Source: Azorinus chamasolen (Eukaryota; Mollusca; Bivalvia; Cardiida; Solecurtidae). From it: a DNA stretch of 64,000 bases. The position numbers and the translations under genes were made by a program. The notes beneath the pieces are model-generated. The model saw only the letters and a program-made list of their open reading frames with translations. It did not search any database and had not been told where the DNA came from. The stretch covers positions 35,253,846-35,317,845 of the forward strand of contig OY755243.1 of NCBI GenBank assembly GCA_963576725.1, in the 5' to 3' direction. Of this stretch, positions 10,136-21,677 are shown in pieces (the first letter of the stretch is position 1; each line of letters begins with the position of its first letter).

Positions 10136-10362
10136 GTAACCCTTCCTTGTTCTATATTTATTCCAAACTTCAATACCTACTAAATATTCATAGACAAAAT
10201 AATTATAATGAAATATGGAAGATGAAATACTGTAGCTATTTTAGAAACGAGCAATCAGAGCAGACCCTGTTCAAAAGGCTCCTACAGAAGCCGTCTGCAT
10301 GATCTGGGTCTACTCTGTTTGCAAATGCGTGAAAAGACGTTTATAAGAGGTCAAAGGGTTAA
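10136..10362. mobile_element. Family A1 element
   Basis: TAACCCTTCCTTGTTCTATA to AGGTCAAAGGGTTAA, with AATACCTACTAAATATTCAT and AAATATGGAAGATGAAATAC in the left arm. Confidence 0.85.
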
Positions 10363-10531
10363 ACAAAAAGTTGTATTGTATTCAAATGTGTTACTGAAGA
10401 AAATACATTTATATCTTATATACTGGGTTCCTTTGCATTTAAAGTTAAAGAATTCCTAAAGAGCGTTGGCTCAGGAACACTTCATTGGCGTCGGGGTAAA
10501 TAGGGGTTTCTGGTCGGGCAAGCAGTATATA

Positions 10532-10685
10532 CCCAGGTCCCGAGGTTATAAAACTTTTCGCTTGAGTCTGACATCATTCTCAAGTATCTAATTGGTCAGA
10601 TTCTGAGCAAGCTCAGAATCTGACCAATTAGATACTTGAGAATGATCTCAGACTCAGACTCAAAGTTTAATAACCTTGGACCCCA
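10532..10685. repeat. Family H palindrome, about 154 bp
   Basis: ATTCTCAAGTATCTAATTGG and CAGATTCTGAGC are mirrored about a centre near 10609. The outer arms hold GAGGTTATAAAACTT and its complement. Almost the whole unit is self-complementary. Confidence 0.9.
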
Positions 10686-10769
10686 GATGAGGCGCTGTGT
10701 CATGTTGTATAATGTTTGCCGTTCATCAAGGACCACGCTTGTTAGTGCAGTAAACACTGCAGACCCGCG

Positions 10770-11024
10770 TTAAATGTCCCTTTACCTGACAGAGGCACAA
10801 TTTCACGACTTTACAAACCGAATAGACGCAGGTGAGGCATAGGACCCTATAGGAGCCGTCCCGATCAGGATCTGCTCTGTTTGCTTTTGCAATTATATAT
10901 ATTAGATTCTACAGTTTCTGTCCTGGCCAAAACATCCTTTTTTATGTACCATGGTAAAAAAATCAGCAATATTCATGATGTAATTATTGTTTTACATGTA
11001 TATATCCTTCAGGTAAATGGTTAA
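10770..11024. mobile_element. Family A2 element
   Basis: TTAAATGTCCCTTTACCTGA to CAGGTAAATGGTTAA. Stem remnant GACCCTATAGGAGCCGTC. The right arm carries ATTCTACAGTTTCTG. Confidence 0.75.
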
Positions 11025-11029
11025 AGGCT

Positions 11030-12600
11030 AAAGCGATAGGAGTCCCTTTCACCATGACGTTTTGACTTTCATCCCGAAGTAGAGTAATAATGGCATTTAT
11101 CTAATCAACATACTATATTGCCTTTGATTGTCTGAAAGTGCTTGTAAAGTGACATGCATTTTGTAACATGATACATAAGCCATCCAGTCATCCAGCCTCC
11201 AGCGGTCACGTGGTATGTGTCACATCACGATCATGGGCCGGTTACCAACCATACAGCCTTGCGTGACAGTTTTGTGGCATTTTCAAATTGGTTCAAATAC
11301 ACATCCATCATGCATCCTAACGCATGACAGGACAGCATGCATGCGCGGCGCTTCGTTTGGGATGAACAAATGTTGTGTATTGTTATACACAAATGTTACA
11401 CTGTCCGAAACAGTAACCCTTGTAATAGCGGAAAATGTTATCTGCTTTGGGGATTAATCTTCTGCTGAAAATAAAATATATTTGTTTCATCTTTGGTATA
11501 TGTAATGTGTCAAAACGTTGGACAATAACAGAGACGTATAAATGTTAACATCGTAGCGGCCTATCTAGATCTTAATTATAGCAAAGCACTCCATTTATTA
11601 TTTGGCGGCTGAAAGGAAAAGGGAGGGATGTGCCAATGTTTGGATTCGCAATGGCATTAACAAGAATCAGTCAGACATGGAACCCATGCTGGGCTTAATC
11701 ACTTAAGATACGATCGCAGGGTGATATGATGTAACCAATTAAGCACTTGATATGCGTGATCAATAATTACTGGAAATGTCAGTCAGGTGATGAGCTAGTC
11801 TTGGCACGCTACGGGTACGTATAGTATGTCCACCAATTAAAAGAGGACGGTTTCTTTCCAGTCCGCGCCAATTCAAATCGTTTAGCACATATTCATTCAT
11901 TTATCAAATGATGTATTAAGGAGATGTGTGGGCAATTAATGATATAACGTTCATATTTGATTTACCAGATAATGAAGTTTTCAAAACTATCCTATTTTTG
12001 TATGCTTCAGAAATTAGTGAATATTATGTTCCTTGCCTTTTTTGGCACAATTTTGATGACTAGAAAATCCTTATTTTCAGCATTATTTGAATTTTTACCC
12101 AAATTTCAGCTGAAAAAGTCAAAATGTTGCAAAAACTAGAACGGTGACCAATGCTTTTCCCTATTTTTTTTTTTAATCCAGCCTTTGCAAAAGAATATTC
12201 AAACTGAAAATATTTTTGTTTGTTAGACCTTTGTAAATCTAAAAAAAATATGCATATTTTCATGAGACAATTTCATATTCTTGCCATTCTAAGTCATATA
12301 GATGCATTTAAGTGATTATTTTTATCTAAACAAAATGATCACCCAGCAATTGATACTTAATTGTTATCTGATCAGGAAACTGGGGCGTTTATATACATTT
12401 ACGAATGTTTAATTGATAAATATCTTTTTTATGAAATAGTTACCATGACAACAAAAAAACGGAGCAAATGTTTAGAATGCCGTAAAAAGTATTTCTGCAA
12501 AGTTTCATCAAATTCTTATTTGAATTTCAAATGGGCACATACAACGTATCTCTTTAAAATCATAAACCTACCATATTTATATTTCTTAACATGCAGGGAG
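11030..12600. other. Long intergenic stretch, no element recognised
   Basis: AT-rich from about 11900 (T- and A-runs). Several frames of 60-90 codons on both strands have AT-driven composition and no recognisable domain. This is one of the longest stretches free of foldback elements. Confidence 0.45.
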
Positions 12601-12630
12601 TGTTCAATGTTAATACAGTACTCTCTTTAA

Positions 12631-12859
12631 TTAACCTATTCCTTCATAGGCTGTTTTTAGATCCTACCTCTTTCAATAAATCTACCGAAAAGAAGCATTT
12701 ACTGGAGGAAGGAAACTTTTTAGAAGTATGTAGTGTAGAAACCATTGAGCTAAATAGAGCATTTGCTCCATAGGAGCAAATGCCCTATTTATCACAATGG
12801 TTTCAGAAAGTGACTTTTACAGAAGCGTCAAAAGGTGTCAATATGAGGGAATGGGTTAA
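12631..12859. mobile_element. Family B element, complete
   Basis: TTAACCTATTCCTTCATAGG to GAGGGAATGGGTTAA, 229 bp, with apex TTTGCTCCATAGGAGCAAA. Confidence 0.9.
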
Positions 12860-12887
12860 TATGACTACTCAAAAGATGTCTAACTTT

Positions 12888-12980
12888 TTAAAACAGGTGG
12901 TAGCTTAATGCAGGACAGAAGTCCTGATGAAGGTTTCTACCTTACTTTTGCGCTGTTTCAATTAAGCAAACACTTGTTAA
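12888..12980. mobile_element. Family C2 relic
   Basis: ACAGGTGGTAGCTTAATGCAG is clear. The right arm is badly mutated. Confidence 0.55.
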
Positions 12981-13011
12981 GTTTTTTTTATTTTCTTTAA
13001 AAAAGATGAGG

Positions 13012-13350
13012 TTATAGTTTGTTATAGTGTCAGTGTCAGTCATAAAATTGATGTTTGAGTTTGTCACAGTGTCAGTTGTAAAGTTGATGTTATACAGTAA
13101 AACCTCTCTATAACGACCACTAAATTACATCAAGTATTTTGTGTCAAAGGCAGGTGGTTGCTTAAAGCAAGGTGAAAGTAAAACAGAACGCTCCTATAGC
13201 GTTCTGTTTTACTTTCATCTTGCTTTAAGCAGTCACCTGCCCTAAATACCAACCAATTCACACAATTTAGTGGCCGTTATAGAGAGGTTTTACTGTAGTT
13301 TGTCACAGTGTCAATTTCAGTCGTAAAGATGATGTTATAGTTTGTTATGT
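13012..13350. repeat. Short tandem array interrupted by C1
   Basis: Units containing GTTTGTCACAGTGTCAGT and AAAGTTGATGTTATA lie on both sides of the C1 element at 13093-13297. Confidence 0.65.
13093..13297. mobile_element. Family C1 element, complete
   Basis: TACAGTAAAACCTCTCTATA to TATAGAGAGGTTTTACTGTA. The apex is shortened to AACGCTCCTATAGCGTT. Inserted in a tandem array, with TA on each side. Confidence 0.92.
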
Positions 13351-13399
13351 TACTTGTATCCTGAATTAACCTACCATACCTAGAATTATAGTGTTTACT

Positions 13400-13552
13400 C
13401 CAATTTTACGCGATTTTAGAAAGTAAAGAAAAATATCTATCAAATTCCATTGGCAAACAGGGCAAATAGAGCAGACTCTGATCAGACGGCTCCTCTGGGT
13501 CTACTTGGTTTGCAAATGCGTGAAAACACGTTTATATGAAGGAAAGGGTTAA
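13400..13552. mobile_element. Family A1 element, left end missing and apex damaged
   Basis: AATATCTATCAAATTCCATT leads to a stem in which CAGACGGCTCC is followed directly by TCTGGGTCTAC. Right end AAGGAAAGGGTTAA. Confidence 0.8.
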
Positions 13553-13577
13553 GTATGCGGGCAAATATATGTAAACA

Positions 13578-13822
13578 GGTTCAGTCCTTTATTTCATAAA
13601 TACGCATTTTAACGCCCTTGTAAACAGAGAAGACCCATATCAGTCAGCTCCTGTATATAGTAGTCATCTAGTCAGTTACATGCTCTGTTTGCTAGTGGCA
13701 TTATATCGATCTGAGTCTACAGTTTCTGCCTCAATTAAATGTTCTCGTGTTCATATGAAATTATAAAAAGAATGAATATTCATGACGTCATTTGCTCTTT
13801 GAATATTCATGGCAGATTTAAT
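13578..13822. mobile_element. Family A2 element, diverged
   Basis: CCTTTATTTCATAAATACGC, stem CAGCTCCTGTATATAG, right arm GAATATTCATGACGTCATTT. Confidence 0.75.
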
Positions 13823-13829
13823 TTGATAG

Positions 13830-14520
13830 TAATCTTCATAAATTTCTTCGAATTTCCCAACTCAGCAAAATACATAATTTAGTCTCCAGAAACGATAATC
13901 TCATAATCCGAACGAAAAAGTAAGGCGTGTCTTGTTTTTAAAACTGCTTTTTGTCAGTTAAAGAAAGTTTCTCATCTGGAAAGGTACTTAGAGACCTAAT
14001 TTAAATGCTTGCGCCAGAAAATCCCGTTATTTTGCAAAAAATGCCATTAAGTTTGTCCTTTCTGTACATGCCATACGGCTTAGAAATTCTTTCTAGTCAT
14101 GTTGAAGTGTGCTTTATTTTGCTGTGAAATTGTCATTTGTCTGTATTAAGGTAGTTTTTGTAGAATATTAACACCTGAAGATCTAAATTTACACCAATTT
14201 GTCTATACACGTTATAAATCAGGCTTTAGAGAGTCGCGCAATCATTGAAAACTTCCATATGCTGTGGGCAAACTACGAGATCTAGATACAGTTTTGCATG
14301 GCAAAATTTTAAGGTTCATTTTTAACCTGCTAAAAAATTGTTCTCTCAAATTTCCACCGCTTCCTTTCTTATACCTTTCCCGTCTTGCCTAGAGTGTTAT
14401 TTTCGGGGAAAAACTATTGCACCATAAGTAAACAGCCTAGATTTTCAGGAGACGCCCATAAATCTGTCTTTGATCAGTATCCAAACTGCTTGATAATGCG
14501 AGTCAAGTGGCAAATCCAGG
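13830..14520. other. Intergenic, nothing recognised
   Basis: AT-rich, no stem, array or supported frame. Confidence 0.45.
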
Positions 14521-14525
14521 CAGGG

Positions 14526-14756
14526 TTAACCCTTTACCTAATATAAACGCCTTTTCACGTATTTGCAAACAGAATAGAGCCAGATCAGACGACTCATATA
14601 CGTCTGACCAGGGTCTACTCTGTTTGTTAATGGAATTTGATAGATATGTTTCTTTACTTTCTAAAATGGCTACAATGTTTCATTATAACTATTTTGGCCA
14701 TGAATATTCAGTAGGTATTGGAATTTGGAATAAACATAGAACAGGGAAAAGGTTAA
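14526..14756. mobile_element. Family A1 element
   Basis: TTAACCCTTTACCTAATATA to ACAGGGAAAAGGTTAA. The apex is reduced (GACGACTCATATACGTC). The right arm has TCAGTAGGTATTGGAATTTG. Confidence 0.88.
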
Positions 14757-14759
14757 ATC

Positions 14760-15365
14760 CCATACCACATGGCTGTAAGGAACTATGAAGCAGCCTATAC
14801 GAAGCTCCTGGTCGACCCTCTTTTGACATCAGTAGGTTTCCAACAAATGTAAACCACATGTCGACTATTATATTAAACATTCACCAACTTATCTGCCATT
14901 AAATAAGCAATTTCGGGCTCATGTTTATATCACGTTTCGCAGTGGGGCCGGAAATGGGACTCAAGATGCTGCGATATTAAGGGAGGACCCTCGAGCAAAA
15001 ACATCTTCAAGAAGCTCTGAACTGATAGCAAACTGCAAGATGTCATCAAAAATGTGGCTTTAACTGCTTCCCCTTTCATTTGCATTAGCAAAGCATGAAA
15101 CATAAATTTAAGTGCAAGTACTTGGTAAGCTGTTTTATCCAATGTTTTTTGTACATGTACACGAAGCTGCTCTGTCTACAAAATGTTAGTATGCTCTGAA
15201 ATAAGTAACTTTTTACCTAAGGAATAGATGTTAAAATTCTTAAAGTAGGAAATCAACCCAAAGCAAAAGCAGCAAAGCGAAAAGAGAGACTTGCAGACTC
15301 GGTTTTATTGAGTCTGTTCACGGGCAGTTATTAAAAGTGCAACACTACTCACACCGCCTATCATC
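14760..15365. other. Intergenic, nothing recognised
   Basis: Short frames on the - strand have no recognisable product. Confidence 0.4.
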
Positions 15366-15369
15366 GGCT

Positions 15370-15616
15370 TATCCATTACCCTGTTGAATATTCATGTAAG
15401 AAATAATGAAATCATGAATATTTATTAGCCGAGTGTTTATAACGGTGTATGTACATATGAACCTTTGGTATAGATAGATGCTGTAGTCTAATCTATGATA
15501 ATTGCATAAGCAAACAGAGCAGACCCTGATCAGACGGCTCCTACATGAGCAGTCTGATCTGGGTCTACTCTGTTTACAAATGCGTAGAAAGGCGTATTAA
15601 TGGAGTTACGGGTTAA
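15370..15616. mobile_element. Family A2 element
   Basis: Left arm TTGAATATTCATGTAAGAAA, stem CAGACGGCTCCTACATGAGC, right end GGAGTTACGGGTTAA. Confidence 0.85.
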
Positions 15617-15683
15617 TAACTAGTGAATGCATGGATTACTGATAATGGCATCATGAAGAAGAGATTGTTTTACTAATGATATG

Positions 15684-15893
15684 TACAGTAAAACCTCTCT
15701 ATAACGGCCACTAAACTGTGTTAATTAGTTGGTATTTAGGTCAGGTGGCCTCTTACAGCAAGGTGAAAGTGAAACAGAACGCTCCTATAGGAGCGTTCTG
15801 TTTTACTTTCACCTTGCTTTAAGCAGCCACCTGTCTTTATAACACAAAATAAGTGATGTAATGTAGTGGCCGTTATAGAGAGGATTTTCTGTA
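15684..15893. mobile_element. Family C1 element, complete
   Basis: TACAGTAAAACCTCTCTATA to TATAGAGAGGATTTTCTGTA with an intact apex AACGCTCCTATAGGAGCGTT. Confidence 0.93.
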
Positions 15894-15900
15894 TATTATT

Positions 15901-16013
15901 CAATTAGCAAACAGACCAGACCCTGATCAGACGGTCTCTACAAGGACCGTCTGATCTGAGTCTACTCTGTTCGTAGAGGCGAGAAAAGACCTGTGTATGA
16001 GGTAAAAGGTTAA
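15901..16013. mobile_element. Family A element, right half
   Basis: Stem CAGACGGTCTCTACAAGGAC folds on CCGTCTGATCTGAG. Right end GAGGTAAAAGGTTAA. Confidence 0.8.
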
Positions 16014-16137
16014 TCAAATCTGAGCATAGCGATTTCGGAATCATTCTGTCTCCGTTTGTTTGCCCTCTGTCTAGAAGCCCCCTTTCTCGGATTTTAATGA
16101 AACGTTATCAGATTAATTGTGTATACATCATTCGGCA

Positions 16138-16372
16138 TGTTCACGCTTTCCTTCAGCTAAACGCGTTTTCGCGCATTTGCAAACAGAGTAGACCTAGATC
16201 AGACGTCCATTCAGGGTCTGCTCTGTTTGCTAATGGGATTTGAAACATCTGTTCTTTACTTTCTAAAATTGCTACAATGTTCCACCTTCCATATTTCATT
16301 CTAACTATTTTGGCTATGAATATTCAGTAGGTATTGAAATTTGGAATAAACATTGGACAGGGAAAGGGTTAA
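16138..16372. mobile_element. Family A1 element
   Basis: CTTTCCTTCAGCTAAACGCG, stem with the apex deleted (CAGACGTCCATTCAGGG), right end ACAGGGAAAGGGTTAA. Confidence 0.85.
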
Positions 16373-16379
16373 GCTGGAG

Positions 16380-16900
16380 CTTATGTTCATATGTTCACTT
16401 ACTTGGACTCTTGGCCGCTGTAGCTCACACACGCTCTTTTCCAGGTTTGGTAGTAAACTCTATTTGAGAGCACATTTAGTTATTTATTAATTTGGAAGAG
16501 TATTTAGGGCAAACTAGTGATTCAGTCTATGACTAAAAGAAGGCGTGACTGGGTTAGACTAATTTAAATAGCAATCCAAAGACATGTAGGTAAAACTCAA
16601 TAGGGAATTTAAACAGTACCATGTAATGTTCATGGTCTAAAGTTTGTGTTCTGTGCCATTGGCAAACATTTTGCCTAAGACTTTAACGCACAGACAACTT
16701 TAGCGCTTCGAATACCCAAGTATTCAGAGTGAAATTAGTCAAAGTACACATCATGTTTTATTACCAGTCGGCCGGGTGTCGTACATATCTTTTTGAAAAT
16801 ATGTCATTTTTGTACATGTACACAAGTCACTATAATAAAATATTTACTTACTTACTTATTACAGAGCCAGTTCAGTATAAAAACTAGAGGAGTTCGGAAA
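16380..16900. other. Intergenic, nothing recognised
   Basis: No paired arms or arrays noted. Confidence 0.4.
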
Positions 16901-16904
16901 ATGA

Positions 16905-16972
16905 AAAACAGTGCAGACTCTAGTCATGCAGAGGGCTCGTGTAGGAGCCCTTCGAGCTGGGTGTTCCCACTA
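16905..16972. repeat. Family E stem relic
   Basis: CAGTGCAGACTC and GAGGGCTCGTGTAGGAGCCC form a short stem. The outer part of the right arm is lost. Confidence 0.5.
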
Positions 16973-17002
16973 CAACAATGGGCATAATTCTGGGTGGCAG
17001 AG

Positions 17003-17153
17003 GGGGTGGTAGCTTAATGCAGGATGAAAGTTATGCAGAAAGCTCCTATAGGAGCTTTCTGCATAACTTTCGTCCTGCATTAAGCAACCACCTGCTTTTA
17101 AATGCAGAAATGTTAATTCGTCAAGTGGTCGCATTGGATGGGTTCTACTGTAT
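17003..17153. mobile_element. Family C2 element, left TIR missing
   Basis: A near-perfect stem of about 90 bp (GGTGGTAGCTTAATGCAGG to TGCATTAAGCAACCACC) with apex AAGCTCCTATAGGAGCTT. The right arm runs to GGTTCTACTGTA. Confidence 0.88.
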
Positions 17154-17154
17154 T

Positions 17155-17425
17155 TGCAATGCCAGTACAGCTGTTTCGCATATTTAAAAGGGTTGAAAGG
17201 AGGGTAAGTAAAACGGGACAGACGCCTATATAGAATATTAAATATATCATAATATCTCACCATCAAAGTAAATGGCTCAGATTAGATCTGGCCGCCATAA
17301 CGCCCGCTAGTTGTAAAGGCTGTTTTATGAACTGTTGAGACTCGAGTTATAAGCCATGACATTGCACTCTCAGGCGACAGGATGACACGGATGGCTGACA
17401 CAGGGGTTTCCCGCCAAATTTCACT
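17155..17425. other. Intergenic, nothing recognised
   Basis: No element identified. Confidence 0.35.
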
Positions 17426-17429
17426 TCAT

Positions 17430-17635
17430 TCACCCCTTACTGCATGAATATTCATGTAAGAAATGTAAGATTAAATGATATAATAGCACAAAACTACAGG
17501 AATATTTGCCCATGGCAGCGTCTGTAGAAATATACCTAAATTATGTTACAAGCAAACAGAGCAGACCCTAAACAGACGGCTCCTAAAGGTCTACTCTGTT
17601 TGCAAAGGCGTATTTATGGAGTAAATGATTAAAAT
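17430..17635. mobile_element. Family A2 element
   Basis: ACTGCATGAATATTCATGTA left arm. The stem is damaged (CAGACGGCTCCTAAAGG then TCTACTCTG). Right end TATGGAGTAAATGATTAA. Confidence 0.82.
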
Positions 17636-17644
17636 TCATCGTCT

Positions 17645-18010
17645 GCATTAACGCTTTACTGCACCTTTGCAAACAGAGAATGAATGAAATGAATGAAGTC
17701 CCTGATTCTCTTCCGTTTGCCACATCAACCCAATCTATATTTAATATATGATACATGAATTAGAGCTATATAAACAGTCATTATGTACGAGGTTTTGCTT
17801 GCTGAAACCTATGCTCTATAATTATATGCATTTAATGCCTTTGAAAGCCTGGTGGAACCGTCTGATCAGGGTCTGTCTTGTTTGCTTATGGCATTATATA
17901 CGTCCGTTGCCATGGTCGAACTTTCATGTGCTCAAGTCACGTGCCATTACTAAAAAATATTAATGTCTCCAATGTCATGTTTTCTTACATAATATTCATA
18001 GAGTCAAATA
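17645..18010. mobile_element. Family A2 element, apparently split
   Basis: TTAACGCTTTACTGCACCTTT starts an A2 arm that breaks at about 17680. The right half resumes at about 17852 (CCGTCTGATCAGGGTCTG) and runs to ATAATATTCATAGAGTCAAA. The 170 bp between is unclassified. Confidence 0.6.
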
Positions 18011-18154
18011 TCAAACACATTTACATCGTTCTAAACCGTAGTTTTGTATTTGTGACAAGCTTCGTAAAATAATTGTCAAAACGCATCGTCAGATCCGACT
18101 GTGGTTGACCGTGGGTATCCGACGAATTCAAACTTTCTTGAAAATACGACTTTT

Positions 18155-18600
18155 TTAGCTCCACTTTTTCAAAAAGTGGAGCTATTGTCATGACCCTCTC
18201 GTCGGCCGGCGTTGGTTAACCTTTTTGTTAAGGTCCTTTTCTCAGAAACCATCAAAGATATTTGGATCATATTTGGTATGTATGTTTACTATCACAAGGG
18301 GAACCCATTTCACAAGGGTAGGTAACCCTAAAATTAATTTTGCCATAGTTATGCCCCTTTTTCGACTTAGAATTTTCATTGTTGGTTAAGTTTTATGTTC
18401 AGGTCCATGTCTCAGAAACTGTCCAAGATATTTGGTTCAAATGTGGTATACATGTTAACTATTACAAGGGGGACCCATTCCACAAGGGCAGGTAACCCTA
18501 AAATTAATTTTGCTATAGTTATCTGCCCTTTCTGACTTAGACTTCCACTACACTATCCAGCACTAAAGAAAGTGGAGCGCGCTGTCTGCGGACAGCTCTT
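18155..18600 (+). repeat. AGCTCCAC dispersed repeat with internal duplication
   Basis: Starts with a hairpin (AGCTCCACTTTTTCAAAAAG...) and ends AGTGGAGCGCGCTGTCTGCG. Inside are two tandem units of about 165 bp sharing CTCAGAAAC, AAGATATTTGG and AGGTAACCCTAAAATTAAT. I recall similar repeats in bivalves. The superfamily is unknown to me. Confidence 0.7.
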
Positions 18601-18794
18601 GTTGCTGTTTACAGTGACCGTTGTAGAGAGACTTTCATGATTTGTAAAAGAGTTTGGAGCCTAATTAGTCAGCGAATGACTCTGTGGTTTATATATTGAT
18701 CCTCGATGTTTGTTAGTCATGTCGAGATAAGCAGAATAACGATTAACTGACAGATGAATCCATGAACATGTGTTGGTTTGACACCAGACGCTGG

Positions 18795-19024
18795 GTAACC
18801 CTTTCCCGGTGATATATTCTTGTAAGAAATGATGACATCGTGAATAGTTATTAGCTGATATATTTTAATGTAAACTTTTCAATGGATGTTTACCTTTGAC
18901 AAAAGCTGTAGAATCATAAGATTCGTAAGTTTCTGTCAGGGACAAAACTTGCTTTGTTTATAACCTATCTAATATATATTCATGACGTCATGATTTCAAA
19001 ATATTTCATGAAGTAGAGGGTTAA
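18795..19024. mobile_element. Family A2 foldback without the central stem
   Basis: TAACCCTTTCCCGG to GAAGTAGAGGGTTAA. Both halves are A2 arms in opposite orientation (ATGATGACATCGTGAAT and ATTCATGACGTCATGAT), with no GACGGCTCC stem. Confidence 0.8.
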
Positions 19025-19037
19025 GAATGACCACCTC

Positions 19038-19133
19038 GGGACGATTCTAGAGAAAGAAATGTCTCAACATAGGGGCTGGAGGAGAAATAAAGGGGCTATT
19101 CTTGAAAGATTGTTTGATCTGCGTGTCCTATCT
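19038..19133. repeat. Family F repeat
   Basis: GACGATTCTAGAGAAAGAAAT, AACATAGGGGCTGG and GGCTATTCTTGAAAGATTG match the copies at 33858, 52303 and 58290. Confidence 0.6.
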
Positions 19134-19275
19134 TTACCACTGAATCATTAGCGGGAGTCTTATCTGTATCCAAACTAGTTTGCATCTTCGCGGTTTCAAA
19201 CGGAGAATGATATTATAATAATATAATTTTGAAAATAAGGCAAACGACAATTTAGCCAACGACAATTCTCGGACA

Positions 19276-19483
19276 TTAACCCTTTCCTTCATATAAACGT
19301 ATTTCCACGCATTTGCAAACAGAGTAGTCCCAGATCAGACTGCTCCTATAGGAAACGTCTGATCAGGGTCTGCTGTTTGCAAATATCTGTTTCTATACAG
19401 ACTGCTCCTATAGTAGCCGTCTGATTTGGTTCTACTCTGTTTGCAGATGCGTGAAAACACGTTTATATGAAGGAAAGGGTTAA
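19276..19483. mobile_element. Family A1 element with doubled stem
   Basis: TTAACCCTTTCCTTCATATA to ATGAAGGAAAGGGTTAA. It has two stem apices: GCTCCTATAGGAAACG at about 19340 and GCTCCTATAGTAGCCG at about 19405, so left arm types occur at both ends. Confidence 0.88.
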
Positions 19484-19735
19484 AGTAGCCGGGCCATTGG
19501 ACATATTAGCCTACTACGAAACTCCGTCAGGTGGCGAACGAAGTGAAGCGATTGTAGAGTGTCAGATCGATGAACAGATAAAACTAGATCAAACGGGGTG
19601 TAGAGTGCCCACCCCGTCTGCTTGTATTTCAATGTATATATGCACACATGTTAGTGAACATAGAAAAATCACTGCGTGTCTGTGAGTCTGTCGTCGCCTT
19701 TGCAGAGATGTTGTTTATGATAATTCACTTATAAT
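19484..19735. other. Intergenic, nothing recognised
   Basis: A 72-codon + strand frame starts upstream inside the A1 end; not supported as a gene. Confidence 0.35.
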
Positions 19736-19754
19736 CAATAATGTGTTTGTTGTC

Positions 19755-19883
19755 TGTCTGTTTTTCTGTCATTTTGTTCTATTTATCTGTCTGTATGGCT
19801 TGCTTTCTTTTTCTGTCTATGTGTTTGTCAGTTTACAGTGTTGTCTGTCTGCCGTAGCTCTGTGTCTGTCTGTCTGTCTGTCA

Positions 19884-19936
<53 letters not shown>

Positions 19937-19940
19937 GATT
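19755..19940. repeat. TGTC microsatellite, homogeneous at 19862-19936
   Basis: Imperfect TGTC/TGTT sequence becoming near-pure (TGTC)n with one ATG interruption. Confidence 0.95.
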
Positions 19941-19947
19941 TTCTGTT

Positions 19948-19999
19948 TGGTACCTTTACTTCATGTATATTCATTTAAGAAACAATGACGTCATAAATA
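19948..19999. mobile_element. Family A2 left arm, truncated
   Basis: CTTCATGTATATTCATTTAAG and ATGACGTCATAAATATTAA. It abuts the E element at its TTAA, suggesting E inserted in an A2 arm or the two abut. Confidence 0.6.
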
Positions 20000-20243
20000 T
20001 TAACCCATAGACCGCCAGTCACAATTATAGTTGCATTTGCAAACAGTGTAGACCCTGATGAGAGAGCTCCTATAGGAGCTCTCTCATCTGGGTCTGCACT
20101 GTTTGTCATGCAAAATCCATGCTCTATGCTCTTGCTTAGGAAAATCATTTCAACATATCCTGTATATTTTTGTAATTAGATCTACCTAATCAATATTCTA
20201 AGAGGACAGAGTGATAAAATATATGTGGAGGACTAAGGGTTAA
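20000..20243. mobile_element. Family E element, complete
   Basis: TTAACCCATAGACCGCCAGT to GGAGGACTAAGGGTTAA, 244 bp. The near-perfect stem CAGTGTAGACCCTGATGAGA folds at AGAGCTCCTATAGGAGCTCT. Confidence 0.88.
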
Positions 20244-20427
20244 GTAGATAATTTATAATGGCACATGGACACAAGAAAGCTTGCACGTGAAAAAAGCCTA
20301 TAGAATCGGATTCACATTATTTTATCAGCAAATATAGCAGATAATTAGACTCCTACAGGAGCCGACTGATTAGGGTATAATCTGTTTGCAAATACATCCA
20401 AAGGCGTCTGTATGCAGTAAAGGGTTC
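20244..20427. mobile_element. Family A2 element, left end missing
   Basis: AATGGCACATGGACACAAGA, stem TAGACTCCTACAGGAGCCG, right end ATGCAGTAAAGGGTT. Confidence 0.75.
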
Positions 20428-20429
20428 CA

Positions 20430-20820
20430 CAATGACGACGTCTTCGACAACGCAAGACGCATACATGTATAATTATTGCGCGTTGTTTAAAATGTCAATT
20501 GCGATACTTGTTTTTACTTTACAGTAAGGTCTGTCTGTCAACATCCTCAATCCTCCTTTGAGATATTCTCTCCGAGTCTTTTTCTTAATTTGAAACATTC
20601 CCTTAATGACACGGTACTCGTTTAATCCCTACGGTTAATGATTTGCGAGATGTGTCGATGGCTTTATTTATCGAAGGACGCGTGCAGACTGCAAAAACAA
20701 TCACTCCCATCTCATTTCCTGGATTTTCTGAAGACCCGGATGAAGAATCAACAGACGTCGGTGCTTAATAGAACGAAGAGTTCTGTGATATGTTTCTTCA
20801 CATCCAAAAACACCTTATTA
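20430..20820. other. Intergenic, nothing recognised
   Basis: Contains a 62-codon frame of no recognisable type. Confidence 0.35.
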
Positions 20821-20823
20821 TAT

Positions 20824-21042
20824 TAGCCCTTCTCGTGAATATTCATACAAGAAATAATTATATTATGAATATCTATCAGATATTATATTATAATGACATA
20901 TAAACAGCAACGTTGGCCATGGCAGAAACTATAGCATTAGAACTACATGTATACATGTATAAGCAAACATAACAGACCCTATTCGGAGTCTACTCTGTTT
21001 GCAAAGGCGCGGAAAGTGCATTTTTATCAGGTAAAGGGTCGC
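20824..21042. mobile_element. Family A2 element, apex lost
   Basis: GTGAATATTCATACAAGAAAT left arm. The stem has collapsed to CAGACCCTATTCGGAGTCTAC. Right end ATCAGGTAAAGGGTC. Confidence 0.75.
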
Positions 21043-21044
21043 AC

Positions 21045-21630
21045 TAGATTTATTTGCGTTTATCGTGAAGTTAGTCAAGCCACGCGAGAAAAGGAGAAAA
21101 CCCGTCCAGTGGCACGTGACACGAACGTGACAAAATGGCTGATTTAGGGTTCTGTCACTGAATGTTATCGATTAAGCTATCAAAAACAGCAGATAGTTCG
21201 ACAAGTCGGCAGATAAATTGAAAGCTTTGGGGGCGTAAGGCTAAATAATCTGGCGTAAGGATGTTGTGTCCAAATCTGGCAACGAACGTGATGTGGCACC
21301 CGTGTCAGTCTAGTCATTAACCTTTACAGTGGTGAGAAAAGTTTCGTCTGTAAACATCGTTGTATGGTTCAAATATCAATGTTCAAGTTTGTCCAATTTC
21401 TTTTCAAGAAATACAACAAGAAAGTCAAACAGTGTTGATCCACACTCGACAATATCGATTTGAGTTTTTATTAGAATCCACAATGGCATGTCAGATTCAG
21501 TGTAGCATCCTTAAGGTTAATCCGATCATTATGTAATATCACTAGATGTCGATATCAAACATCAGAAGTGCTATTTTCGCTATTTCAAGTAATTTCATCG
21601 CAAATTCTCCTAATACGGATTGACAACTTG
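21045..21630. other. Intergenic, nothing firm
   Basis: A weak D-like string (GTCAAACAGTGTTGATCCA at about 21425) is the only hint of a known family. Confidence 0.35.
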
Positions 21631-21636
21631 ACCCCC

Positions 21637-21643
21637 CCCTCTG

Positions 21644-21677
<34 letters not shown>

